From the NCBI GenBank assembly GCA_013203725.1, contig JABMPK010000047.1, positions 1 to 19,030 on the forward strand: DNA of 19,030 bases, in the 5' to 3' direction. Origin of the DNA: Candidatus Uhrbacteria bacterium (GTDB lineage: Bacteria; Patescibacteriota; Patescibacteriia; UBA9934; UBA11717). The position numbers were made by a program, and so were the translations under genes. The notes beneath the pieces are model-generated. The model did no database searches. It saw only the letters and a list, made by a program, of their open reading frames with translations, and had not been told where the DNA came from. Position 1 is the first letter of the stretch; each line of letters opens with the position of its first letter. Below are positions 12,733-19,030 of the stretch, piece by piece.

Positions 12733-15700
12733 TTACACAGGAAGCTCGTCAACAATCGGGTCAATGATAGGCTCGTCTGCAGGTGTTTCTACAGCAGCTT
12801 CCTCAACGACAGGATCGGCAACTGGTGCCTCCGCTATCGGTTCATCAACAACCGGCTCATCTGCAACCTCGTCCACTACAATCTCTTCAACAACCGGCTC
12901 GACAACTGGCGTCTCCACTGTAGGCTCGTTTACGACGGGCTCAACTACAGGATCAATAGGCTCGTCTACCACAGGGTCAACAATAGCGGGATCCGCCACA
13001 ACTTCGTCTATCACTTCCTCTTCGACGAGTTCTTCGTCAATCTCCTCAGGTAGGTATCCCTTTCGGAACGCTGTAACTATCCAGTCGATCTCGGTCCCTG
13101 TACCACTTTCGCGGTGAAGGGTGAACCCGTTCATCGTCTTATCTGTAACGTACACATTTCCGCTTCCGTTACTCATTGTGGCCGTTACGAAGATGGTTGA
13201 GTCAGCTTCAATCACGTCGTTGAACTCAGGATTGATCTTCTCGAATTCGATGACTGCGCTATTTCCTTCGACTACTGTAGTGCCTGCCATCGTGATGTAG
13301 TTCTCTAGCCCTGTCACCGCGTGTGTGATCACATCCTTATTCTGATGACCCTTTGTCTTCAGATCGTACGTACCCTCTGTAGTGAATATGCCTTCCGAAT
13401 TCACGCTCCAGTTCATTCCACGCAAGCTAGCGATATTCGATATTACGTTGTCGGATACTACGAGTATGTTGTTTGTTTGCACTACAGATGATGGAATTTG
13501 TTCCGTTACTGAAATCACCTCCTGAGGGTTTCCGTTCCAATACTGAGGTTGAATAAAAATGATAATCGCATCGTTTGCAACGCCATTAGATGCCTGCATT
13601 GCGATGCCTAGGGTCTCACCCGCCTCAGTGGCCTTCATACCAATGCCCGCCGTGTTTCCAAGTGTAACTCTGTCGCCTATCGCAATCGGACCATTCTCGT
13701 CTGATACCTTAACTGGAACACGTCCAGCAAGCGCAACTGGGTACTGGTTTTCACCGCCCCAACCAAGAACCAGTCCAGGCGCTGTTGATATCGCACCTAG
13801 TATGGTGTCCCCTGGCTGAGCACGCCTTATAGTTTCGTCTTGTTCACCGTCTACCGTAATGATATCTCCAGCTACAAGATACTCGTTGGAATTAAACATC
13901 TCAGCAAGGTCAAAGTCTGTCGCGTTGATAGCTCCATCTGCGTAGATCTCTCCAGCAGTAGATCCGGATGCTGAAGCACAAGTAGTTGCTCCTCCAACAC
14001 AAAGCGCACCATTGAATATCTCGGTGTCACCATACACGAACAGCGTACCATCTGAGTTTGTTGCAACGTTTCCAAAGGTTGGCGGTGTCGCCGGAGCTCC
14101 TGCGAAAGCAGATCCATCAATGTGTACAGCTCCCTTTGCAACATACATTGCATAATTATATGCAGTACCACCAGTTGCCTGTAGGTTCAAGCTAATTGCG
14201 TTGGTTATGGATCCTGCTCCAATGTCTTCTATTGCTAGGCTAGCACCGAATGCAGTAGTGATAGATCCGCCGTCCGCAGAAACCAACCCATCGAAAGTCG
14301 AGGCTCTAGTAATACTCCCACCAGTTACACTAAGCCCGTTTTTTGATCCAGTCCATGCAGTTGACCCCGCTGCGCCATTATAAATTGTGGAGCCGTTATA
14401 TACGATTCCCTTTGCAAACTTCGAAGTTCCGTCTGTAACGTTTACGCTAACATTGCTTCCAGTGACGTTTTCCTCATTTGGAGACACTGGCGCTGTTCCA
14501 GTAAGGGTGACAGAGGCGGTGATTCCGGAAACTAATGTGTCGTTATCTATATTATTTGCCGTCACCGTACTCAAGATACCATTGTAGCGATGGTTTCCGC
14601 TTGAGACAGTGTTGTTTGAGAAAGTCATCGTTGACGATGTACCGTTTCGTGTGAGGTTCGTGCCAACCACGCTGTCGTATGTATCCTCAATCGTCACCGT
14701 GTTGTCAGCATTCGCGGCAGCTCCACCAATACCGATATGTCCAGCAACTGCCAGAGTTCCTGCCATATTGGATTCACCGGTGCCATCAATTCGCAGGTTT
14801 CCGTCTGATTCAATGTCGCCATTCACAAACAACTCACCATCCGCAGTAGCAATGTTTGGAATCGCGGCGCTCGAATCGTTGTCAATATGAACAAGTCCTC
14901 CTCCAGTGTAGATTGCATAGTTTGTATATGTACCAGAACCCCCGGCTGTGTTTACCGCGATCCGCATACCATAGTTTGTAACAGTTGTACCCGCACCACT
15001 TGTATCAACCATATCTAGGTCGATACCGTAGTTTGTAACAGAAGCTGTTCCGGCTGACGCCGCGTTGTTAAAGTCCTGATAGATTCCGCTGTTTGTCACC
15101 GCGCCAGACGAATAGCCTGATCGAGTAAAGTTCTGATATGTGTTAACGGACCAGTTAGCAGTAGAGCTTGTGTTAGTTACCGCCGGGTTAAATCCCTGTA
15201 GGCCACCAGCACCATGAGTCGATGTGGTTTCGTCAATACTTAATGTACCGTTACCACCATCTCCCATTAATATCTCATCAGTCCCGTCGTCGTCTATATC
15301 AAATGTAAATCCATTGTCAGTTTCGAACGCCAAAGTATCACTCGCATACGTAATCGAAGCGTCTGATCCCGCATTACCAACCGACCCGCCAGAAGATTCT
15401 GTGCCAGTTGCTCCAATGCGGATAGTACCGCCATTCACGTAAAGACTGCTCCATCGTAAAGCATCTGTACCAAGCGTGTGAGAGTTGTCAGCCGAAGGAA
15501 CCAGACTTGAATCAAACCGGCCTGTTGCTGTAATTGTGTCGCTTGTAGCGTCACCAAGATCAACGTTACCGTCTGCACGGAACACTCCATCAACCTCAGC
15601 GTCATTGTTTACATAAAGTTCACCAGAAGCCGTTGCAATGTCTGGCACTCCGATTGATCCCGAGCTAGATGCAACATCATCAATATGAACTACACCTGTA

Positions 15701-17904
15701 CCGGCATAGATCGCATAGTTTGTTGATGCACCAGAAGCTATGAAGTAGCCACCATGCGCACGTGTTGTTGTGCCAAGGCTCGTTCCGTCACCATATATTG
15801 CAAAAGCGTCGGTTGTTGTTCCGCCAACCTTTGTTCCCGCTGCCGAATTGACACCAACGAGCTTTGTACCTGTGCCAGCTGCATTTGCAGCAGCTACCGA
15901 CAGGCCATAGAGATTAGTCACGCTACCTGAACTCGTTGAGTTCGCCGTCAGAACTCCACCAAATATATCGGTGGCTGTGGCTGTCCCTGTAACGCTCGCG
16001 CCTCCGACTATGGCGTTTCCTGTTGCCAATGCACCGGAACTTTGAATCATACGAGACCTTGATCCTGTAAGTGACGTTGTTATTGTTCCAGATGAATTCG
16101 TAGCAGAAACATCTGAACCAAAACCATCTGTTACAGTTCCACCGCCAGTGTTGTCTATCGATGCATTCAGTCCTTTCATTTCTGTCACAGTACCAGTACC
16201 AGAGTGCTCCACTGCTCCAGTTAGGCCCAGAAGCGCCGCCAGGCCAGCACCGCTAACATGAGAAGCTGTAAGTTGAATGCCAAGTGTATTTGTTATTGCG
16301 CCTTCAGAGGTAAACTGACCTCCAATCACATTTGTTGCAGTCCCAGATCCCGTTCGCGCCGCAGCACCTGAAACACCGTAAATATTTGTAAAGTCTGCAG
16401 ATCCGCCTGACGAATCCCCTGCAATAAATCTTCCACCATATGCATCTGCAATATCGCAGTCTCCAGTACATGTAGAGCTAGGCACAGCTTCTCCATATAC
16501 TCCAATTGCAGTAGTGACGTCTCCCGATCCAGCAGGTTGAGACCAACCGTAAACACCAATCAAGTTAGCAGTAACATCTAGTGTCGACGCTAAGCTCGAA
16601 CGTGCCTGAGAATATGTTCCATAAACATCGTTTGCAGTAGCACTACTTGTATTTCCAGATGATCCATCGGTCGTCACAAACAGTCCTCCAGTAGACGTCA
16701 CGGATCCAACAGACGGGGTTAGAGCGGTTGTGACTAGACCAAGGATGCCAGTATTATATTCTTCGGCAGCCGGAGACCCGGTAAATGAAATTGAATCAGC
16801 ACCAACAGCATAATTCACTGGATCTGCACCAAATGTTGATGCTGCTGATCCTAAACGAGCAGTGATTGATCCCGCAAAATCGTTCTCGCCAACACCATCG
16901 ATATCAAGTAACCCATCAACCTCAAGTGCATCGTCAACAAACAAGTCGCCGTCTCCCGCTGCAGTGTCTGGAGTCGAGCTTGTACCGTCGAGCATCGTGA
17001 GACCTGTGACTGTAAGGTTGTCGTTAAAGGTTACGTTTCCAACGGCAACATTGATCGCACTATCTCCTGCGCCTGTAGTAATTTGTAAAGCATCCCCACT
17101 TGTAAGGCCAGTTGCCGACAAGACTAGCATGTCGTTCGTAGTAGCTGCGTTATTTGTTAATGTAAAAGATGTCTGGTCTACCGTATCGGTTATACTTGTA
17201 GACCCAACGCGAACAATATCGCCGTCTTCGTCAATATTGAAAATTGCAGAGCCTGCATTTGCTACACCAAAGATTGACTCATCGGCTGCTGGAGTCGCTG
17301 GGTTTATGTATAGTGAAGATTCGGCGGCAAGCGAACTTAATGGGTCTCCTGTGATTATCACGTTTCCGTTCACGTTGGCTGCAACAATACATCCCGCTGT
17401 ACAACCATCATTGTCCGAATTCAAACTGTCGAGCAAGTCAGAATCCCCAGCCTGCATAGCATATGCAGATGATGTTAACTGTCGTCGTGGCGAAAGAGTC
17501 TCGCCAGCGATTATGACCTCTAGGTAGAGTGCTGGGTAGGTGTCAAATAGTTCATCACCAAATGCGTTTGTTGATGTACCGTCTCCTAATGAGATATTAA
17601 ACATACCGTCAACGGTTGCAACCGTTATCGTTGTAGCAGCACCACATGCTCCTTCTGAAACATATCGACATGTTCCAGCAGTAAGATCGTCGTACAAAGT
17701 GAACTCCATTTCAAGATTGCCGTCATCCACGGTAATTCGAGAGGCGTCGGTCAATCGCGCCTGGTACGTAAGCACCTGCGGAACATCGAGCGCAGCCTTT
17801 GTAAACGGAACTTGAAGTAGCCAACCAAACACCATGAGGGCGGTCACACCAAAGACTAGCGCAGAGCGCCAGAAGGTACGTATGATTGTGTTTCCGCTCC
17901 TCAT
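12733..17904 (-). CDS. Giant secreted modular surface protein (1723 residues)
   Basis: N-terminus: basic residues, a hydrophobic core (~14-32) and a possible signal peptidase site near FTKA-ALD. Then a domain common at the start of bacterial secreted repeat proteins (VPQVLTYQARLTD, EMEFTLYDD, YPALYLEVIIAGE, PRRQLTSSAYAMQAG). The body (~170-1390) is Gly/Ser/Thr/Ala-rich and beta-repetitive, with recurring GTVTN-YG units and larger modules (separate entry). Near 1330-1450 lies a domain resembling C-terminal regions of phage tail-fibre-like proteins: DFDLAEMFNSNEYLVAGDII, GDTILGAISTAPGLVLGWGG, YPVALAGRVPVKVSDENGPI. After a further beta-rich region (~1450-1618) comes a 105-residue acidic Pro/Val tail. 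Likely displayed outside the cell as an adhesin or fibre; no enzyme motif seen. It starts 16 nt after the upstream gene, without an SD. Confidence 0.88.
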   Translation of the reverse strand: MRSGNTIIRTFWRSALVFGVTALMVFGWLLQVPFTKAALDVPQVLTYQARLTDASRITVDDGNLEMEFTLYDDLTAGTCRYVSEGACGAATTITVATVDGMFNISLGDGTSTNAFGDELFDTYPALYLEVIIAGETLSPRRQLTSSAYAMQAGDSDLLDSLNSDNDGCTAGCIVAANVNGNVIITGDPLSSLAAESSLYINPATPAADESIFGVANAGSAIFNIDEDGDIVRVGSTSITDTVDQTSFTLTNNAATTNDMLVLSATGLTSGDALQITTGAGDSAINVAVGNVTFNDNLTVTGLTMLDGTSSTPDTAAGDGDLFVDDALEVDGLLDIDGVGENDFAGSITARLGSAASTFGADPVNYAVGADSISFTGSPAAEEYNTGILGLVTTALTPSVGSVTSTGGLFVTTDGSSGNTSSATANDVYGTYSQARSSLASTLDVTANLIGVYGWSQPAGSGDVTTAIGVYGEAVPSSTCTGDCDIADAYGGRFIAGDSSGGSADFTNIYGVSGAAARTGSGTATNVIGGQFTSEGAITNTLGIQLTASHVSGAGLAALLGLTGAVEHSGTGTVTEMKGLNASIDNTGGGTVTDGFGSDVSATNSSGTITTSLTGSRSRMIQSSGALATGNAIVGGASVTGTATATDIFGGVLTANSTSSGSVTNLYGLSVAAANAAGTGTKLVGVNSAAGTKVGGTTTDAFAIYGDGTSLGTTTRAHGGYFIASGASTNYAIYAGTGVVHIDDVASSSGSIGVPDIATASGELYVNNDAEVDGVFRADGNVDLGDATSDTITATGRFDSSLVPSADNSHTLGTDALRWSSLYVNGGTIRIGATGTESSGGSVGNAGSDASITYASDTLAFETDNGFTFDIDDDGTDEILMGDGGNGTLSIDETTSTHGAGGLQGFNPAVTNTSSTANWSVNTYQNFTRSGYSSGAVTNSGIYQDFNNAASAGTASVTNYGIDLDMVDTSGAGTTVTNYGMRIAVNTAGGSGTYTNYAIYTGGGLVHIDNDSSAAIPNIATADGELFVNGDIESDGNLRIDGTGESNMAGTLAVAGHIGIGGAAANADNTVTIEDTYDSVVGTNLTRNGTSSTMTFSNNTVSSGNHRYNGILSTVTANNIDNDTLVSGITASVTLTGTAPVSPNEENVTGSNVSVNVTDGTSKFAKGIVYNGSTIYNGAAGSTAWTGSKNGLSVTGGSITRASTFDGLVSADGGSITTAFGASLAIEDIGAGSITNAISLNLQATGGTAYNYAMYVAKGAVHIDGSAFAGAPATPPTFGNVATNSDGTLFVYGDTEIFNGALCVGGATTCASASGSTAGEIYADGAINATDFDLAEMFNSNEYLVAGDIITVDGEQDETIRRAQPGDTILGAISTAPGLVLGWGGENQYPVALAGRVPVKVSDENGPIAIGDRVTLGNTAGIGMKATEAGETLGIAMQASNGVANDAIIIFIQPQYWNGNPQEVISVTEQIPSSVVQTNNILVVSDNVISNIASLRGMNWSVNSEGIFTTEGTYDLKTKGHQNKDVITHAVTGLENYITMAGTTVVEGNSAVIEFEKINPEFNDVIEADSTIFVTATMSNGSGNVYVTDKTMNGFTLHRESGTGTEIDWIVTAFRKGYLPEEIDEELVEEEVIDEVVADPAIVDPVVDEPIDPVVEPVVNEPTVETPVVEPVVEEIVVDEVADEPVVDEPIAEAPVADPVVEEAAVETPADEPIIDPIVDELPV
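12736..13050 (-). repeat. Low-complexity acidic Pro/Val C-terminal tail of the giant protein
   Basis: The last 105 codons encode degenerate repeats of the VVDEPI / VVEPVV / VADPVVEE kind. 37 of 105 residues are Asp or Glu, and there is no Lys, Arg, His, aromatic, Gly, Ser or Cys. Such a stretch is probably extended and disordered, acting as a spacer, ion-binding or exposed tail. No sorting motif (LPxTG-like) is present. Confidence 0.8.
14026..16951 (-). repeat. Four GxLFV-type modules within the giant gene, last three spaced ~262 residues apart
   Basis: The protein motif G-x-L-F/Y-V-x-x-D/A-x-E recurs as GDLFVDDALEVDG (codons from 16951 down), GELYVNNDAEVDG (from 15624), GELFVNGDIESDG (from 14838) and GTLFVYGDTEIFNG (from 14049). 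Distances are 1327, 786 and 789 nt, so the last two intervals are 262 and 263 codons. The last three are each preceded by a second motif: NYAIYAGTGVVHID, NYAIYTGGGLVHID and NYAMYVAKGAVHID. The repeat is at protein level and diverged. Confidence 0.75.
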
Positions 17905-17920
17905 ATAGATGTTTGTTTGT

Positions 17921-19030
17921 CTATTTGTTGTTGAATTTGTTCAATGGGATGTCCATCGATACGTACGAAGGCTCATTCGTATCAGTGCGATCAATTGGCC
18001 GAACCTCTACTTTTTGGAAGCCGGGCTTCTCGTACGTCGCATAGAACTCACTTGGACCGACCAAGAAAGCGTATCGTCCGCGTGAATCTGTTATCTTAGT
18101 CTCCAACAGTTTGTTGTATTTAGGATCAAAGATTCTAACGATAGCTCTAGCCAATGGTCGTCTTGTTTTCTCGTCGTACACAATCCCCCAGCTTGTAGGC
18201 TTTTTGGGGATCGCGAGCTTGAGGAACAATCCAAGAATCAGTACCTGGCCAACGGCCAACGATATTGTCCATGGTGAAGGATCAATCACTGCAACTCCTG
18301 TCGCAACGATCACTCCAACTACTGAGAAACCGTACATAAACTTGCGCAAGCAATTGCCAACTACGGCTTTCTTGGAAACGGTAACGTCTTGTCCGGATGG
18401 ATCCACTGGCACGTTTACAGCAATTGCTGAAGACTGCTCGTTTACCTCGATGTTTTCACCGTGGTAAAGATCCAAGAAGTTTCCATCGATCTTTAAGTCC
18501 TTTAGATGACTCGTAGGAGCAATGAATCCCTCCTTTCTAACCTCAATCTTGTACACGCCAGGGTCTACTACAAATAGGAAACGTCCCTGCTTGTCTGTAA
18601 CCTGACTTTTGAACGGTTTATTCGTTGCAACGTCGATCAGCCGCACGATGGCAAGGTCGACCGGCAACTTGCGTAAACTGTCGTACACAACTCCCCACTT
18701 CTTGCGACGTCGCCGCTTGAAAAGTAGGAATGGCGCAGTGAACATGTATTGCAAGAACCGGATCGCGTTGAACGAGGTGGCCAAGAGCGTAACCGTTGAT
18801 ACCGCCGTAAACGCTACAACTGGCGCTGCCACATTGGCAGACTGCTGTACAGCTGCGTTTTGCCTCACTATCTGCACCGAGTTCACCGCACGTCTTGAAA
18901 GTGCAGGGAAAACATCTCTAATGCTTTTGATTTCCTCAGATAATGGAGGAAGTAGCGCAATGAGTTCTATCGGCGCGTTAATAATGTTGTCTTTTACTGA
19001 AATTCTAGCTGTTTTGAATCCGCTATAACC
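17921..19030 (-). CDS. Membrane protein with two carboxypeptidase-regulatory-like domains (5' end outside window)
   Basis: The frame is open to the right edge of the window: the 48 codons upstream of the GTG at 18886 have no stop, so that GTG is not a credible start and the protein continues beyond. 369 residues are visible. Seen: a first hydrophobic region (VVAFTAVSTVTLLATSFNAI, then FLQYMFTAPFLLF), a CarboxypepD_reg/transthyretin-like beta domain (KKWGVVYDSLRKLPVDLAIV, TDKQGRFLFVVDPGVYKIEV), two further hydrophobic segments (FMYGFSVVGVIVATGVAVI, ISLAVGQVLILGLFLKLAI), and a second copy of the beta domain (TSWGIVYDEKTRRPLARAIV, TDSRGRYAFLVGPSEFYATY). Such domains are usually structural binding modules. 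It lies 16 nt before the giant surface-protein gene, on the same strand, so it probably belongs to the same transcript. Exact function unknown. Confidence 0.82.
   Translation of the reverse strand, partial: GYSGFKTARISVKDNIINAPIELIALLPPLSEEIKSIRDVFPALSRRAVNSVQIVRQNAAVQQSANVAAPVVAFTAVSTVTLLATSFNAIRFLQYMFTAPFLLFKRRRRKKWGVVYDSLRKLPVDLAIVRLIDVATNKPFKSQVTDKQGRFLFVVDPGVYKIEVRKEGFIAPTSHLKDLKIDGNFLDLYHGENIEVNEQSSAIAVNVPVDPSGQDVTVSKKAVVGNCLRKFMYGFSVVGVIVATGVAVIDPSPWTISLAVGQVLILGLFLKLAIPKKPTSWGIVYDEKTRRPLARAIVRIFDPKYNKLLETKITDSRGRYAFLVGPSEFYATYEKPGFQKVEVRPIDRTDTNEPSYVSMDIPLNKFNNK

Noticed and set aside
12524..13117. Plus-strand 197-residue Ser/Thr/Gly-rich open frame
   Set aside because: Antisense shadow of the acidic Pro/Val repeat tail of the giant protein; its apparent repeats come from that strand's codons, and it overlaps a terminator.
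14026..16951. CRISPR array or DNA tandem repeat
   Set aside because: The repetition is at protein level with diverged codons and long, irregular DNA spacing; no short identical direct repeats with spacers.
16862..17527. Plus-strand 221-residue open frame
   Set aside because: Antisense to the giant gene, low-complexity Ser/Pro/Val composition, no SD or promoter.
18884..18886. GTG as start codon of the last minus-strand gene
   Set aside because: The frame upstream stays open for all 48 codons to the window edge and reads as plausible protein, so the gene is truncated, not started here.

Overview
This window looks like a chromosome segment of a Patescibacteria (Candidate Phyla Radiation) bacterium. 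The inference rests on the gene mix: an FtsK with an extended acidic tail, a RodZ-like membrane protein ending in a small beta-sandwich, RecA, a Trm11-like methyltransferase with a non-standard catalytic motif, a bS6 with a long charged extension, and a very large repeat-built surface protein beside an O-antigen-ligase/TPR protein. No rRNA, tRNA, insertion sequence, integrase or CRISPR array was seen. UGA acts as a normal stop in at least one gene (10230-10232), so the glycine-UGA code of Gracilibacteria/Absconditabacteria is unlikely.

Layout. 1-2516 (+): end of ftsK, a rodZ-like gene starting 1 nt after it, then recA with its terminator. 2550-3570 (+): a stand-alone gene with its own promoter, Shine-Dalgarno (SD) and terminator, encoding a membrane-anchored protein that resembles a PlsC-type acyltransferase without its catalytic motif. 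3573-6479 (-): two blocks, epmA-efp (EF-P and a likely EF-P lysyl-modifying enzyme) and rpsF-ssb-rpsR, the latter with a strong promoter, a structured leader and a terminator. 6520-7143 (+): a second stand-alone gene of unknown function, whose well-marked start is cut off by an in-frame TGA. 7144-7381: a non-coding gap with several inverted repeats. 7382-9728 (-): ychF followed by a THUMP/Trm11-like RNA methyltransferase. 9729-10270 (+): a third stand-alone gene of unknown function. 10267-19030 (-): an envelope block with a partial two-repeat carboxypeptidase-regulatory-like membrane protein, a 1723-residue secreted modular protein, and an O-antigen-ligase-like membrane protein with TPRs.

Two styles of gene organisation are mixed. 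Conserved genes tend to lack an SD: they start 1 nt after the preceding stop (three junctions of the form TAG/TAA-T-ATG) or have a -10 box so close to the ATG that the mRNA would be leaderless or nearly so (ychF, the O-antigen-ligase-like gene, possibly recA). The three plus-strand singletons each have a -35/-10 pair with a 17-nt spacer, a purine-rich SD and their own hairpin terminator. They are the least explained part of the window, together with the modular surface protein.

All calls are from reading the sequence and remembered family motifs; no database search was run.
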